Source: Geobacter sp. SVR (GTDB lineage Bacteria > Desulfobacterota > Desulfuromonadia > Geobacterales > Pseudopelobacteraceae). From it: a DNA stretch of 64,000 nt. The DNA lies in contig NZ_AP024469.1 in the NCBI RefSeq assembly GCF_016865365.1, positions 1,479,001-1,543,000 on the forward strand, given 5' to 3'. Within the stretch, counting starts at the first letter, position 1, and every line of letters begins with the position of its first letter. The notes beneath the pieces were generated by a model that saw only the letters and a program-made list of their open reading frames with translations, did no database searches and had not been told where the DNA came from. This document shows positions 1 through 15,044 of the stretch, one piece after another. The translations under genes and the position numbers were made by a program.

Positions 1-19
1 AGTCCGGTTGTGGGCTCCA
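1..19 (+). tRNA. tRNA 3' end, probably tRNA-Thr (partial)
   Basis: The first 19 bases read as the T-stem 3' strand, the acceptor strand TGTGGGC, a T discriminator base and CCA. The rest lies before the window. A tRNA-Thr immediately before tuf is the usual arrangement in many bacteria (Tyr-Gly-Thr-tuf), and a T discriminator fits Thr or Gly. The anticodon is not visible, so the identity is inferred from context. Confidence 0.6.
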
Positions 20-51
20 TGTCTTTTTAAACTTCAACTCTAGGCTTTACA

Positions 52-1272
<1,221 letters not shown>

Positions 1273-1278
1273 TCCATT

Positions 1279-1311
1279 CGCGGCGACAGGCCCTTTGTGT
1301 CTGTCGCCGCG
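1279..1311 (+). other. Perfect 11-bp hairpin between tuf copy 1 and rpmG
   Basis: CGCGGCGACAG at 1279-1289 pairs perfectly with 1301-1311 across an 11-base loop. No T run follows, so it is not a classical intrinsic terminator. It more likely stabilises or processes the tuf mRNA end, or partly attenuates rpmG. The second tuf copy lacks it. Confidence 0.7.
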
Positions 1312-1334
1312 ATTACTGTATAAAGGAAAATGCA

Positions 1335-1484
1335 ATGAGAGATATCATTACCCTCGGATGCACCGAGTGCAAGCAGCGGAATTACACCACTACCAAAAAC
1401 AAGAAAACTACTCCCGGAAAACTTGAATTCAGCAAGTATTGCCGATTCTGCCGCAAGCATACTCCTCATAAGGAAACCAAATAG
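1335..1484 (+). CDS. rpmG: 50S ribosomal protein L33
   Basis: The 49-residue product starts [12 protein letters not shown] and is the normal length for L33, a small protein of the large ribosomal subunit. Four cysteines in two CxxC pairs (C9, C12, C36, C39) make this the zinc-binding C+ form, so it could depend on zinc supply. The ATG follows AAAGGAAAATGCA, a weak but usable ribosome binding site. The position between tuf and tRNA-Trp-secE is conserved widely. Confidence 0.96.
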   Translation: MRDIITLGCTECKQRNYTTTKNKKTTPGKLEFSKYCRFCRKHTPHKETK

Positions 1485-1510
1485 TCCCTGCCGTTCGATT
1501 TCAGGCTTGC

Positions 1511-1587
1511 AGGTCAGTAGCTCTAACGGCTAGAGCGCCGGTCTCCAAAACCGGATGTTGTGGGTTCGAATCCCTCCTGGCCTGCCA
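1511..1587 (+). tRNA. tRNA-Trp (anticodon CCA)
   Basis: The acceptor strand AGGTCAG at 1511 pairs with CTGGCCT before G and an encoded CCA (1585-1587). The anticodon loop CTCCAAA is closed by CCGGT/ACCGG and carries CCA at 1545-1547. The T arm contains GGTTCGAATCC. Placement just ahead of secE-nusG is typical of proteobacteria. Confidence 0.97.
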
Positions 1588-1662
1588 TTTAATTCCAACA
1601 GGATTTGCCTGAGCACAGCGACAGAACCGCTGATTATCCATGTAGTAATCCGGGAGAGACTC

Positions 1663-1845
1663 GTGCAAAACGTAAAATCCTTTTTCGAATCGGTAAAAGT
1701 CGAACTTGGCAAGGTAACGTGGCCTACGCGCAAAGAGACTGTTGCAACCACTTCGGTGGTTGTACTGATCGTTCTGTTGATTTCTCTCTATCTTGGTGCC
1801 TGTGATATCGTTCTCGCCAAGTTGATGCGGCTGATACTGGGGTAA
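1663..1845 (+). CDS. secE: Preprotein translocase subunit SecE
   Basis: SecE is the small essential clamp of the SecYEG channel in the inner membrane. The chosen GTG start gives 60 residues, VQNVKSFFESVKVELGKVTW onwards, with GGGAGAGA seven bases upstream. An upstream ATG at 1555 in the same frame would run through the tRNA-Trp gene and is rejected. The conserved amphipathic helix with ELGKVTWPTRKE precedes one transmembrane segment of about 20 residues, the usual single-span form. It lies 10 bases before nusG. Confidence 0.95.
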   Translation: MQNVKSFFESVKVELGKVTWPTRKETVATTSVVVLIVLLISLYLGACDIVLAKLMRLILG

Positions 1846-1855
1846 AGGAATATAT

Positions 1856-2383
1856 ATGTCCAAAAAGTGGTATGGAATTCACACGTATTCCGGCTTCGAA
1901 AACAAGGTCAGGCTCAACCTGCTTGAACGCATAAAAAACGAAGGAATGGATGAATTTTTTGATGAAATTCTGATTCCTTCCGAAACGGTGGTCGAGTTAA
2001 AGAAAGGCGAAAAGAAAACTTCCTCCCGCAAATTTTTCCCCGGCTACATTCTGGTCAAAATGGAGCTCACCGACGAAAGCTGGCATATCGTCAAAGAAAC
2101 TTCCAAAGTCACTGGATTTGTCGGCGGAAATACTCCTTTTCCGATACCGGACGACGAAGTCAATAAAATCACCCGGCGGATGGTGGAGGGAGCCGAAAAG
2201 CCGAGGCCGAAAGTTCAGTTCGAAGTTGGTGAAACAGTACGGGTAATCGATGGTCCTTTCCTGAACTTTTCCGGCATTGTCGAAGATGTCAAGCCTGATA
2301 AGGGCAAGTTGCGTGTAACGGTCACCATTTTCGGCCGGGCAACTCCGGTCGAGCTGGAGTTCATGCAGGTAGAAAAGAACTAA
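1856..2383 (+). CDS. nusG: Transcription termination/antitermination factor NusG
   Basis: NusG binds RNA polymerase and couples transcription to Rho or to the ribosome. The 175-residue product has the NGN domain first ([17 protein letters not shown], then [12 protein letters not shown] and GFVGG), and a C-terminal KOW domain around residues 123-170 ([18 protein letters not shown]). Length and domain order are normal. It follows secE closely and precedes rplK, the standard order. Confidence 0.98.
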   Translation: MSKKWYGIHTYSGFENKVRLNLLERIKNEGMDEFFDEILIPSETVVELKKGEKKTSSRKFFPGYILVKMELTDESWHIVKETSKVTGFVGGNTPFPIPDDEVNKITRRMVEGAEKPRPKVQFEVGETVRVIDGPFLNFSGIVEDVKPDKGKLRVTVTIFGRATPVELEFMQVEKN

Positions 2384-2434
2384 TCACTTCATTCCATATA
2401 AAGATGTAGGCATCAGGACACAAAGGAGCACGAA

Positions 2435-2857
2435 ATGGCAAAGAAGATCACGGGGTATATCAAGTTACAGGTTCCTGCCGGTAAAGCCAATCCCTCGCCA
2501 CCGATCGGTCCGGCACTTGGTCAGCACGGCGTGAACATCATGGAATTCTGCAAGGCATTCAACGCCAAGACCCAGGCTGACGAAGGCACGATCACTCCTG
2601 TCGTAATCACGGTATACGCCGATCGTTCGTTCACATTCATAACCAAAACGCCTCCTGTTCCGGTGCTCATAAAGAAGACTCTTGGTCTTGCGAGCGGCTC
2701 CGCCGTACCCAACAAAACCAAGGTCGGCAAGCTTACCAAGGCTCAGGTTGAAGAAATCGCCAAGAAAAAGATGCCTGATCTCAATGCAGCCTCTCTGGAA
2801 GCTGCCATGAGAACTGTTGAGGGAACTGCCCGTTCTATGGGCGTTGACATCGTTTAG
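2435..2857 (+). CDS. rplK: 50S ribosomal protein L11
   Basis: L11 forms part of the GTPase-associated centre with L10 and L7/L12. The 140-residue product shows the proline-rich N-terminal signature [20 protein letters not shown] and the RNA-binding C-terminal half ending RSMGVDIV. Its ATG follows AAAGGAGCACGAA. It starts the L11-L1 pair of this cluster. Confidence 0.98.
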   Translation: MAKKITGYIKLQVPAGKANPSPPIGPALGQHGVNIMEFCKAFNAKTQADEGTITPVVITVYADRSFTFITKTPPVPVLIKKTLGLASGSAVPNKTKVGKLTKAQVEEIAKKKMPDLNAASLEAAMRTVEGTARSMGVDIV

Positions 2858-2901
2858 CCATTTGCGATTTGTTTATTTACGATACAAAGAGAGGTTGCAT
2901 C

Positions 2902-3603
2902 ATGTCGAAGACAGGAAAAAAACTTACTGCGGCAGCCGAGAAAATCGATAGATCGAAAGTTTATCCCATTGCCACCGCTCTCGATGTTGTGAAAGAGGCA
3001 TCTTTTGCAAAATTCGATGAGACGGTAGATCTCGCTGTACGTCTGGGGGTAGATCCCCGGCACGCCGACCAGATGGTGCGTGGCGCAGTCGTACTGCCCA
3101 ATGGCCTTGGAAAAGAGGTGCGTGTTCTCGTTTTTGCCAAGGGCGAGAAGGAGAAGGAAGCTCTCGAGGCTGGTGCCGACTATGTCGGTGGGGATGACCT
3201 CGTTGCCAAGATCCAGGAAGGCTGGTTTGAATTCGATACAGCCATCGCAACACCCGACATGATGGGCGTTGTCGGCAAGATCGGCAAGCTGCTCGGGCCA
3301 CGCGGACTCATGCCCAACCCCAAGGTTGGCACCGTTACCTTCGAAGTGGGCAAGGCGGTCAAGGAGTCCAAAGCCGGCAAAGTTGAATTCCGCGTCGAAA
3401 AGGCAGGGATCATTCATGCTCCGGTGGGTAAGGTCTCTTTTGATTCCGACAAGCTGAAGGGCAATGTGCTTGCACTGGTCGAGGCTCTTGTGAAAGCCAA
3501 GCCTTCCGCGGCAAAGGGTGTTTATATAAAGAAGATCTCCGTCTCCTCCACCATGGGGCCTGGGATCAATCTTGACGTTGCTGACGTAACTTCACAGCTT
3601 TAA
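2902..3603 (+). CDS. rplA: 50S ribosomal protein L1
   Basis: L1 builds the mobile stalk at the E site and commonly autoregulates its operon. The chosen ATG ([20 protein letters not shown]) gives 233 residues, the usual size, with AGAGAGG upstream. An in-frame ATG at 2869 would add 11 unconserved residues and is rejected. Family motifs include [18 protein letters not shown] and [15 protein letters not shown]. It follows rplK by 44 bases. Confidence 0.97.
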   Translation: MSKTGKKLTAAAEKIDRSKVYPIATALDVVKEASFAKFDETVDLAVRLGVDPRHADQMVRGAVVLPNGLGKEVRVLVFAKGEKEKEALEAGADYVGGDDLVAKIQEGWFEFDTAIATPDMMGVVGKIGKLLGPRGLMPNPKVGTVTFEVGKAVKESKAGKVEFRVEKAGIIHAPVGKVSFDSDKLKGNVLALVEALVKAKPSAAKGVYIKKISVSSTMGPGINLDVADVTSQL

Positions 3604-3613
3604 TCTTCACATA

Positions 3614-3716
3614 GCCAAAGTCAAAGACAGCAGGCGTGCCCACTTAATCCATCAATACTGGACCTGCCGAGACTTGGGTGTCGCGAAGCAGTTTATCGCG
3701 TTTCCTGACTTTGGCC
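3614..3716 (+). promoter_or_regulatory. Ribosomal protein L10 leader (autoregulatory RNA)
   Basis: GCCAAAGTC at 3614-3622 pairs perfectly with GACTTTGGC at 3708-3716, enclosing about 100 bases. Inside, GCAGG in the 5' part can pair with CCTGC in TACTGGACCTGCCGAGAC. The closing helix and position match the known L10 leader, where L10 with L7/L12 binds and represses rplJ-rplL translation. Assignment is by eye; a covariance-model search would settle it. Confidence 0.85.
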
Positions 3717-3755
3717 GGGGGAAACCCCAGATACCAAAAGAAAGGAGGAAGTCGC

Positions 3756-4280
3756 TTGAACAAGGAAAACAAGCAAGAGTTGGTCACACAGATGCATGAG
3801 CGGCTCTCACGCGCGAAGGCTGTCTTTCTGGCAGATTTTCGCGGCATGAACGTGGGGCAGGCCACCAATCTCCGTACCGAGTTGCGGAATGCATCCGTTG
3901 AGTACAAGGTTTTTAAGAATACTTTGCTCGATCTTGCTGCCAAAGGGACTGACGTCGAATGTCTTACACCCTACTTGGCCGGTCCGACTGCTATCGCCAT
4001 TTCGTATGACGATCCTGTCAGTGCCGCCAAGGTGATCAGCAAGTTTGCCAAAGACCCGCAGGGAAAGCTTGTTTTAAAAGCAGGAGTGCTCTCTGGCAAG
4101 CTGCTGGATGTAAAACAGATTCAGGCATTGGCCGATCTTCCCTCGCGGGAAGTGCTCATCGCCAAAATGCTTGGCTCCATGCAGGCACCTGCTACCAACT
4201 TCGTTGGCGTGCTCGCAGCTCTCCCGGGCTCGCTCGTTCGTGCTCTGGACGCCATACGCGCTAAAAAAGCAGGTAACTAA
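3756..4280 (+). CDS. rplJ: 50S ribosomal protein L10
   Basis: L10 is the base of the L7/L12 stalk that recruits translation GTPases. I choose a TTG start at 3756 ([20 protein letters not shown]), giving 174 residues, because AAAGGAGG sits just upstream and the L10 leader occupies the region before it; a longer ATG version from 3678 would overlap the leader. Conserved [17 protein letters not shown] and the C-terminal helix that binds L7/L12 dimers are present. It is cotranscribed with rplL, 44 bases on. Confidence 0.96.
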   Translation: MNKENKQELVTQMHERLSRAKAVFLADFRGMNVGQATNLRTELRNASVEYKVFKNTLLDLAAKGTDVECLTPYLAGPTAIAISYDDPVSAAKVISKFAKDPQGKLVLKAGVLSGKLLDVKQIQALADLPSREVLIAKMLGSMQAPATNFVGVLAALPGSLVRALDAIRAKKAGN

Positions 4281-4324
4281 CTTCACCATATCAGTAACTC
4301 AACATTAATTGGAGGAATATCCCA

Positions 4325-4705
4325 ATGGCAGAAATCACCAAACAGGACGTTGTTGCTTTTATTGAAAAAATGACTGTTCTCGAACTCGCTGAACTGGTCA
4401 AGGAGCTGGAAGAAAAGTTCGGCGTTTCCGCAGCGGCTCCCGTTGCCGTTGCCGCTGCCGGCCCTGCCGCTGCTGCTGAGCCCGCTGAAGAGCAGACTGA
4501 ATTTGATGTTATTCTGAAAGCTGCCGGTGCCAACAAGATCAATGTCATCAAGGTTGTGCGTGCTCTCACCAGCCTTGGTCTCAAAGAAGCCAAAGATCTC
4601 GTTGACGGCGCTCCGGGCACTGTCAAAGCCGGCATTTCCAAAGCTGAAGCCGAAGACGCCAAGAAGCAGCTGGTTGAAGCTGGCGCTGAAGTAGAAATCA
4701 AATAA
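4325..4705 (+). CDS. rplL: 50S ribosomal protein L7/L12
   Basis: This acidic stalk protein binds elongation factors. The 126-residue product has an N-terminal dimerisation helix region ([20 protein letters not shown]), an Ala/Pro/Val-rich hinge around residues 36-58 and a globular C-terminal domain ([20 protein letters not shown], then [13 protein letters not shown]). The ATG follows TGGAGGAATATCCCA. Length and domain order are standard. Confidence 0.98.
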   Translation: MAEITKQDVVAFIEKMTVLELAELVKELEEKFGVSAAAPVAVAAAGPAAAAEPAEEQTEFDVILKAAGANKINVIKVVRALTSLGLKEAKDLVDGAPGTVKAGISKAEAEDAKKQLVEAGAEVEIK

Positions 4706-4730
4706 TTACTCTCTCTACAGAGACGTAGAA

Positions 4731-4760
4731 AGCCAAGGTCGCCTGGTGCGGCCTTGGCTT
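4731..4760 (+). other. Hairpin between rplL and rpoB, possible attenuator or processing site
   Basis: AGCCAAGGTC at 4731-4740 pairs with GGCCTTGGCT at 4750-4759, with one G-T wobble. It is followed by TGTCCTGTTT rather than a clean T tract. In E. coli the rplL-rpoB gap holds a partial terminator and an RNase III site; this hairpin could serve similarly, which is inference. Confidence 0.5.
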
Positions 4761-4860
4761 GTCCTGTTTAACTGTCCTCGTAGATCTTTATATATCAATA
4801 ATTCCAGCCGGTTACCCTTTTCGGCCGGATGTCGCCACGAGACTCGCCAAAGGAGAAGCT

Positions 4861-7800
4861 ATGGCTTATTCGATTGCCAACAACCACCTGTTGCGTAAAA
4901 ACTTTGCCAAAATCAAGAACATCATTGATATCCCCAACCTGATTGATATCCAGAAAAATTCCTACAGACGATTTCTGCAGCAGGAAGTAACGCCGGAACA
5001 ACGCAGCAATATCGGCCTTGAAGCCGTATTTCGCAGCGTTTTTCCGATCAAGGACTTCAGTGAAAGCGCCTCGCTGGAATACGTATCCTACTCGCTGAGC
5101 AAGCCGAAATATGATGTGGAGGAATGCCATCAGCGCGGCATGACCTTCGCTGCGCCGATGAAGGTCAAAGTGCGGCTGGTCATTTGGGATTCCGGCAAGG
5201 ATACTGGTGTCAGGGCTATCAAGGATATCAAAGAACAGGAGGTTTACTTCGGCGAAATACCGCTGATGACCGACAACGGTACTTTCATTATCAATGGTAC
5301 CGAGCGTGTTATCGTCAGCCAGCTGCACCGCTCTCCAGGCGTATTCTACGATCATGACAAAGGCAAAACCCACTCGAGCGGGAAAGTACTCTACTCCGCC
5401 AGGGTGATTCCATACCGCGGGTCATGGCTCGATTTCGAGTTCGACCACAAGGACATACTGTACGTACGCATCGACCGGCGCCGCAAAATGCCTGCTACGG
5501 TGCTGTTGAAGGCGCTCGGTTATTCCGTCGAGCAACTCCTCAACTACTATTACAAAAGTGAAGAAATCTTTATTCAGGGAGACTCGCTCTCCAAAAGCAT
5601 AGACCCGGAACTGCTCACGCTTCAGAAAGCAGCCATAGACGTATGCGATCCCAAGACCGGTGAAGTGATCGTAAAGGCCAACCGGAAATTTACCAAAGCT
5701 TCGATCAAGAAAATGCTCGAGCATGGCATCGCGGGCGTCCCGGTCACCACTGACGGCATTATCGGCCGCTACGCATCGGCCGATGTCGTTGATCCGGCAA
5801 CCGGCGAAGTTTTGCTTGAGTGCAACGAGGAAATTACCGCGGACAAGCTGGAGGAGATCAAGACCCGCAGCGTCTCCAGCTTCAAGCTGCTTTTCATAGA
5901 CAATCTTCATGTCACCTCATCATTCCGTGACACGCTGCTGGTTGACAAAATCGGAACCACCGACGAAGCGCTCATCGAGATCTACCGGCGTCTGCGCCCC
6001 GGCGATCCGCCGACGCTCAAGAGTTCGCTGGCTTTGTTTGAAAACCTGTTCTTCAATCCGGAGCGGTATGACCTCTCTGCTGTCGGCCGCCTGAAGCTGA
6101 ACTTTAAACTGGGGCTCAAAGTATGGCCCGATTGTACCGTACTCAACGCTCCGTGCATGTTCAGCACCGACGACGTCACCAGTTTCGAGGAATTGGTGAA
6201 GCTGCTCGCCGACAAGAACGGCACGTTCGCGCAATATCTGGGCACCAAGTTGCCCGGTGATTTCTATAAGACCCTGCAGAAACAGGAGCCGGGACAGCCG
6301 GTGCCGGACAAGCTCAAAGAGCAACTGCTGCATGAGCTCAACAACGTGGTGAAGGATGCTGATTTCATGCCCAAGGATGTTGCCGCCGGCTTGAGGATCA
6401 GCGAGGAAACCATCAAATTGACGGAATATATCGAAGCCGGTGGCTTCGATGAGAATCGCCGTGTCATCGAGATTCTCCGCCGCAACCGCATGATCTTTGA
6501 AGACCTGTTCGCGCCGGTTATTCAGAAGAGCCCGAAAAACGACATTCTTGAAATCGTCAGGTATCTGATCGAATTGAAAAACGGTCGTGGCACCATTGAC
6601 GATATCGATCATCTGGGAAATCGTCGTGTCCGCGCAGTCGGTGAACTGCTCGAAAACCAGTACCGGATCGGGTTGGTCCGCATGGAGCGGGCCATTAAAG
6701 AGCGCATGAGCCTCCAGGAAGTGGAGAATCTGATGCCTCACGACCTGATCAACTCCAAGCCTGTCTCGGCAGTGGTCAAGGAGTTCTTCGGTTCGTCCCA
6801 GCTGTCGCAGTTCATGGACCAGACCAATCCGCTGTCGGAAGTTACCCACAAGCGGCGCCTTTCGGCTCTCGGACCTGGCGGTCTGACCCGTGAAAGGGCC
6901 GGTTTCGAGGTCCGCGACGTCCATCCGACGCATTATGGCCGTGTGTGTCCAATTGAGACACCTGAAGGCCCGAACATCGGTCTGATAGCTTCGCTCTCGA
7001 CCTATGCCCGCATCAACGAGCACGGCTTCGTGGAAACTCCGTACCGGATAGTCCAGGACGGCAAACTTACCAATGAGGTGCGCTTCTTCTCGGCTCTGGA
7101 GGAAGAGGGGCATGCCATTGCCCAGGCCAATGCCGAGGTCGACAAAAACGGCCGCTTTGTGAACGACTACGTTTCCGCCCGTAAGAGCGGCGAGTTCATT
7201 CTGGTCCACCGCGACGAGATCGAGCTGATGGACGTGGCGCCGAAGCAGCTGGTTTCCGTAGCAGCCGCTCTGATTCCCTTCCTGGAAAACGACGACGCCA
7301 ACCGCGCCCTGATGGGGTCCAACATGCAGCGTCAGGCCGTACCGCTGCTGCGTGCCGACTCCCCTCTGGTTGGTACCGGCATGGAGCGCATCGTGGCAAA
7401 GGATTCCGGTGTTTCTGTCATCGCCCGGCACAAAGGGGTGGTGGAATCGGTCGATGCATCCCGCATCGTCGTCAAGATCGACGAAGGGGAGCATGACGAA
7501 ACCGGCACCGGCGTGGACATCTACAATCTGATCAAGTTCGCCCGCTCCAACCAGAATACCTGCATCAACAACAAACCGGTGGTAAAGGTCGGAGATGCGG
7601 TCAAGCGCGGTGATGTGATCGCCGACGGCCCTTCCACGGAGATGGGTGAACTGGCCCTAGGCCAGAACATCGTGGTGGCCTTCATGCCGTGGGGCGGCTA
7701 CAACTTCGAGGACTCGATCCTTGTTTCCGAGAAGCTGGTCAAGGATGATCGCTATACCTCGATCCACATCGAGGAGTTCGAATGTGTTGCCCGGGATACC

Positions 7801-9360
7801 AAGCTCGGCAAGGAAGAAATTACCTCGGATATTCCCAACCTGGGTGAAGAGGCTCTCAAGGATCTGGATGAATCCGGGATCATCCGCATCGGCGCCGAAG
7901 TCAAGCCGGGCGATATCCTGGTCGGAAAGATCACTCCCAAGGGTGAGACCCAGCTCTCTCCTGAAGAGAAACTGTTGCGGGCCATATTCGGCGAAAAGGC
8001 CGGCGATGTCCGTGATACCTCTCTTACTGTTCCTCCGGGTGTCGAGGGTACGGTTATCGGGGCCAAGGTCTTTTCCCGCAAAGGCGCTGATAAGGACACC
8101 CGTACCGAACTGATCGAAAAGGCCGAAGAAGAGAAGCTTCGCAAGGATGAGCAGGACGAGATCCGCATCATCAGGGATTCGGCCGTTGGCAAGCTGATGC
8201 GGTTGCTGGTCGGCAAGACTCTGGCGGTCAAGCTGGAGAAGGCCGATGGCACCCTGATTCTGCCGAAAGGCAAAAAGATCACGGAAGAAACCCTCAAATC
8301 CCTGCCAATGGCTGACTGGAGCAGCATCTCGGTCAGCGACGACGGTGATACCGATGAGAAGGTCAGCCTGGTTCTTGACACCCTCAACCGGCAGATTGAT
8401 CTGATCCACAGCGTTTTCGAGGACAAGATTCAGAAGCTCCGGCGTGGCGACGACCTCCCCCCGGGCGTGATCAAGATGGTCAAGGTCTACATCGCCATCA
8501 AGCGCAAGCTGCAGGTCGGAGACAAGATGGCCGGGCGCCACGGCAACAAGGGTGTTGTGTCCCGCATTCTTCCCGAGGAGGATATGCCCTACATGGAGGA
8601 CGGCCGGCCGGTGGAGATCGTTCTCAACCCTCTGGGCGTGCCTTCGCGTATGAACGTGGGACAGATCCTCGAAACCCATCTCGGATGGGCAGCCAAGGGA
8701 ATTGGCTGGAGGATCGAGGAGATGCTTCAGAAACATACCTCCGAAGAAAGCCTGAAAAAGTATCTGAAGGATGTCTACGGCGACAAGGAAACCGGTTCCT
8801 TTATCGATGGCCTTGATCGCGACGAGATGCTTAACGTCTGCCGGCGTCTGCAGCGTGGGGTTCCCATGGCATCCCCGGTATTCGAAGGGGCTTCCGAAGA
8901 CAAGATCAAAGGCATGCTTGAGAAAGCAGGCTTCCACTCTTCCGGTCAGGTAACCCTGTTCGACGGGCGCAGTGGTGATCCCTTCAAGCATAAGGTCACG
9001 GTCGGGGTGATGTACGTTCTCAAGCTGCACCACTTGGTCGATGACAAGATCCATGCCCGTTCAATCGGGCCTTACAGCCTGGTCACCCAGCAGCCGTTGG
9101 GCGGCAAGGCCCAGTTCGGCGGACAGAGGCTGGGCGAGATGGAGGTCTGGGCGATGGAAGCCTACGGCGCCTCCTATGCCCTGCAGGAGTTCCTCACCGT
9201 AAAATCGGACGATGTCTCCGGTCGCACAAGGATGTATGAAGCCATAGTCAAAGGCAAGCATACCCTCGAGCCGGGTCTGCCCGAATCTTTCAACGTTCTT
9301 ATCAAGGAACTGCAGTCGCTGTGTCTTGATATCGAACTTCTGGAAGGCGAAGAGGAATAG
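4861..9360 (+). CDS. rpoB: DNA-directed RNA polymerase subunit beta, with a large insertion
   Basis: This is the beta subunit of RNA polymerase. The ATG at 4861 ([20 protein letters not shown]) follows AAAGGAGAAGCT; an upstream in-frame ATG at 4759 is rejected. The product is 1499 residues, against 1342 in E. coli. The excess is mainly one insertion at about residues 421-558, between [16 protein letters not shown] and [15 protein letters not shown]. The rifampicin region [20 protein letters not shown] starts near residue 642 and has the residues expected of a sensitive enzyme (D653 matches E. coli D516). The lineage-specific segment after [11 protein letters not shown] and the C-terminal [13 protein letters not shown] region are normal. 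Confidence 0.98.
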   Translation: MAYSIANNHLLRKNFAKIKNIIDIPNLIDIQKNSYRRFLQQEVTPEQRSNIGLEAVFRSVFPIKDFSESASLEYVSYSLSKPKYDVEECHQRGMTFAAPMKVKVRLVIWDSGKDTGVRAIKDIKEQEVYFGEIPLMTDNGTFIINGTERVIVSQLHRSPGVFYDHDKGKTHSSGKVLYSARVIPYRGSWLDFEFDHKDILYVRIDRRRKMPATVLLKALGYSVEQLLNYYYKSEEIFIQGDSLSKSIDPELLTLQKAAIDVCDPKTGEVIVKANRKFTKASIKKMLEHGIAGVPVTTDGIIGRYASADVVDPATGEVLLECNEEITADKLEEIKTRSVSSFKLLFIDNLHVTSSFRDTLLVDKIGTTDEALIEIYRRLRPGDPPTLKSSLALFENLFFNPERYDLSAVGRLKLNFKLGLKVWPDCTVLNAPCMFSTDDVTSFEELVKLLADKNGTFAQYLGTKLPGDFYKTLQKQEPGQPVPDKLKEQLLHELNNVVKDADFMPKDVAAGLRISEETIKLTEYIEAGGFDENRRVIEILRRNRMIFEDLFAPVIQKSPKNDILEIVRYLIELKNGRGTIDDIDHLGNRRVRAVGELLENQYRIGLVRMERAIKERMSLQEVENLMPHDLINSKPVSAVVKEFFGSSQLSQFMDQTNPLSEVTHKRRLSALGPGGLTRERAGFEVRDVHPTHYGRVCPIETPEGPNIGLIASLSTYARINEHGFVETPYRIVQDGKLTNEVRFFSALEEEGHAIAQANAEVDKNGRFVNDYVSARKSGEFILVHRDEIELMDVAPKQLVSVAAALIPFLENDDANRALMGSNMQRQAVPLLRADSPLVGTGMERIVAKDSGVSVIARHKGVVESVDASRIVVKIDEGEHDETGTGVDIYNLIKFARSNQNTCINNKPVVKVGDAVKRGDVIADGPSTEMGELALGQNIVVAFMPWGGYNFEDSILVSEKLVKDDRYTSIHIEEFECVARDTKLGKEEITSDIPNLGEEALKDLDESGIIRIGAEVKPGDILVGKITPKGETQLSPEEKLLRAIFGEKAGDVRDTSLTVPPGVEGTVIGAKVFSRKGADKDTRTELIEKAEEEKLRKDEQDEIRIIRDSAVGKLMRLLVGKTLAVKLEKADGTLILPKGKKITEETLKSLPMADWSSISVSDDGDTDEKVSLVLDTLNRQIDLIHSVFEDKIQKLRRGDDLPPGVIKMVKVYIAIKRKLQVGDKMAGRHGNKGVVSRILPEEDMPYMEDGRPVEIVLNPLGVPSRMNVGQILETHLGWAAKGIGWRIEEMLQKHTSEESLKKYLKDVYGDKETGSFIDGLDRDEMLNVCRRLQRGVPMASPVFEGASEDKIKGMLEKAGFHSSGQVTLFDGRSGDPFKHKVTVGVMYVLKLHHLVDDKIHARSIGPYSLVTQQPLGGKAQFGGQRLGEMEVWAMEAYGASYALQEFLTVKSDDVSGRTRMYEAIVKGKHTLEPGLPESFNVLIKELQSLCLDIELLEGEEE

Positions 9361-9363
9361 GTC

Positions 9364-9391
9364 GTCGCGTGAGAAGTGCCGGGCACGCGAC
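9364..9391 (+). other. Hairpin between rpoB and rpoC
   Basis: GTCGCGTG at 9364-9371 pairs perfectly with CACGCGAC at 9384-9391. A competing pairing is possible between AGTGCCG (9375-9381) and CGGCACT (9426-9432). There is no T tract, so transcription should continue into rpoC. A role in mRNA stability or processing is inference. Confidence 0.5.
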
Positions 9392-9465
9392 CAGCATACT
9401 GCACACCTGCGCCGACGGCCGTTTTCGGCACTGACGCGGAGCTTCAGATAACGGAGGAGAGCATC

Positions 9466-13689
<4,224 letters not shown>

Positions 13690-13703
13690 TCGTCGTTTCT
13701 TAG

Positions 13704-13744
13704 AGCCGGGGGCACAGCCAATGGTTGCGTCCCCGGCTTTTTTT
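13704..13744 (+). terminator. Intrinsic terminator after rpoC
   Basis: AGCCGGGG at 13704-13711 pairs with CCCCGGCT at 13731-13738, and the T run continues to 13744. It closes the rplK-rpoC region and separates it from the str promoters. Confidence 0.92.
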
Positions 13745-13797
13745 GATATCCTTTTCCGGAACACAGCAATAAAAAAACGAGACTGTAATTTTTTTTG

Positions 13798-13826
13798 TTG
13801 ACAATCGTCGCGTAGTCTAGTATCTA
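13798..13826 (+). promoter_or_regulatory. Sigma70-type promoter (distal) ahead of the str cluster
   Basis: TTGACA at 13798-13803 and TATCTA at 13821-13826 are separated by exactly 17 bases, inside an AT-rich stretch. Transcription would begin near 13833, just before the structured segment described next. It lies about 345 bases upstream of rpsL. Confidence 0.7.
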
Positions 13827-13832
13827 ATGTGT

Positions 13833-13991
13833 CTCATTTGAGATTGAGAGCCCAGGATGAAATGTGTCCTGCGACATGAATGGAGATGCCGGTGCGATTC
13901 CGGCCCTACACTTATTCCATTCCCCACCTCGTTTATGCGCCTTCGCGCTAGGCCGGCCTCAATCTCGAGCCACCAATTGAGTAAGCTTTTT
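13833..13991 (+). ncRNA. Candidate structured leader RNA upstream of rpsL
   Basis: A closing helix GAGATTGAG (13840-13848) with CTCAATCTC (13958-13966) encloses three internal hairpins. These are CAGGA/TCCTG (13853-13857, 13867-13871), GAATGGA/TCCATTC (13878-13884, 13916-13922) capped by GCCGG/CCGGC (13888-13892, 13900-13904), and GCGC/GCGC (13937-13948). The 3' closing strand can instead pair CTCAAT (13958-13963) with ATTGAG (13976-13981), followed by TTTTT at 13987-13991. That mutually exclusive design resembles a riboswitch or protein-binding attenuator. I do not recognise the family; pairing was done by eye. Confidence 0.4.
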
Positions 13992-14055
13992 GTGTGCCCG
14001 GTTGCCTGTTTGATGGGTTTTTTTGGTAATATTTGTGTGTAAGTTAAAAAAATGA

Positions 14056-14085
14056 TTGACATTCTGAAAATTTCTCTGTTATTTT
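14056..14085 (+). promoter_or_regulatory. Second sigma70-type promoter, proximal to rpsL
   Basis: TTGACA at 14056-14061 is followed by TATTTT at 14080-14085 (18-base spacer) in a very AT-rich segment. The leader from this promoter would be about 50 bases and contains a small hairpin (CACCC/GGGTG) before the rpsL ribosome binding site. The -10 match is moderate. Confidence 0.5.
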
Positions 14086-14143
14086 CATCGTTCACCCTGC
14101 TTGGGGTGGTAAAAATAATTTAAAGCTGGAGAGGTCGGGAAGT

Positions 14144-14515
14144 ATGCCAACGATTAACCAACTGATTCGTATGGGCAGAGAGAATAAAAGGGACAAGTCG
14201 ACAGCCCCTGCTCTGAAGTGTTGTCCGCAAAAGCGCGGCGTTTGCACGAGGGTCTATACTACTACCCCTAAAAAGCCGAACTCCGCTCTGCGTAAGGTTG
14301 CCAGGGTGAGGCTGACTAACGGGATTGAGGTTACCTCTTATATTCCGGGGGTTGGTCATAATCTGCAGGAACACTCCGTTGTTCTGATTCGCGGCGGCAG
14401 GGTCAAGGACCTTCCTGGTGTCCGCTATCATATCGTACGCGGCACGCTGGACTCGGTTGGTGTCAAGGGGCGCATGAAAAGTCGCTCCAAGTACGGCGCT
14501 AAGCGGCCGAAATAA
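14144..14515 (+). CDS. rpsL: 30S ribosomal protein S12
   Basis: S12 lies at the decoding centre and affects accuracy. The 123-residue product has the normal length, starting [20 protein letters not shown]. The streptomycin-related segments [19 protein letters not shown] and [17 protein letters not shown] carry the lysines typical of sensitive strains. The ATG follows GAGAGGTCGGGAAGT. It heads the str cluster. Confidence 0.98.
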   Translation: MPTINQLIRMGRENKRDKSTAPALKCCPQKRGVCTRVYTTTPKKPNSALRKVARVRLTNGIEVTSYIPGVGHNLQEHSVVLIRGGRVKDLPGVRYHIVRGTLDSVGVKGRMKSRSKYGAKRPK

Positions 14516-14547
14516 TTTAGCACTGATCTAGTTGAGGGGATTGATTT

Positions 14548-15018
14548 ATGCCAAGAAGAAGAGAAGTTCCCAAAAGGGTCATTCTGCCTGATCCGAAGTT
14601 TCACGACAAGACGGTTGCCAAGCTGATCAATATCATGATGCTTGGTGGCAAGAAGAGTATAGCCGAATCGATTCTTTATGGTGCCTTGGATGTTGTGGCT
14701 CAAAAGGCAAATGAAGATGCTGTCAAGGTTCTTAAGAAGAGTCTTGATAATATAAAGCCGATGCTCGAGGTGAAGTCGCGCCGTGTTGGTGGCTCTACCT
14801 ATCAGGTGCCAATCGAAGTTCGGCCCGATCGCCGTGTTTCGTTGGCGATGCGTTGGTTGATCAAGTATTCTACCGCCCGCAGCGAAAAGACGATGAAAGA
14901 CAAAATTGCTGGCGAAATTCTTGATGCCTACAACAATCGCGGCGCCGCTGTCAAGAAGCGCGAGGATGTACACAAGATGGCCGAAGCCAACCGCGCCTTC
15001 GCCCATTATCGCTGGTAA
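14548..15018 (+). CDS. rpsG: 30S ribosomal protein S7
   Basis: S7 nucleates assembly of the 30S head and contacts tRNA at the E site. The 156-residue product ([20 protein letters not shown] onwards) has the standard length and the conserved [18 protein letters not shown] motif. It sits between rpsL and fusA, 33 and 27 bases apart, with GTTGAGGGG upstream. Confidence 0.98.
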   Translation: MPRRREVPKRVILPDPKFHDKTVAKLINIMMLGGKKSIAESILYGALDVVAQKANEDAVKVLKKSLDNIKPMLEVKSRRVGGSTYQVPIEVRPDRRVSLAMRWLIKYSTARSEKTMKDKIAGEILDAYNNRGAAVKKREDVHKMAEANRAFAHYRW

Positions 15019-15044
15019 TTGTCTGATCAGTACTGGAGGAATTT

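Noticed and set aside
1555-1662. Upstream start of SecE
   Set aside because: The frame includes the tRNA-Trp 3' part; the GTG at 1663 has a ribosome binding site and matches SecE length.
6790-6900. Rifampicin-resistance change in RpoB
   Set aside because: The key residues match sensitive enzymes; the only difference seen from E. coli is Thr in place of Asn at the position equivalent to 518.
13881-13925. Possible cobalamin riboswitch, from GCCGGTG and ATTCCGGC
   Set aside because: Only one hairpin resembles the conserved box. The downstream CCCCGC and ACTGT-type elements are missing, and rpsL is an unlikely target.
13857-14042. Open frame of 61 codons in the rpsL leader, as a leader peptide
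   Set aside because: There is no ribosome binding site, the sequence does not look like a protein, and it lies across the predicted helices.
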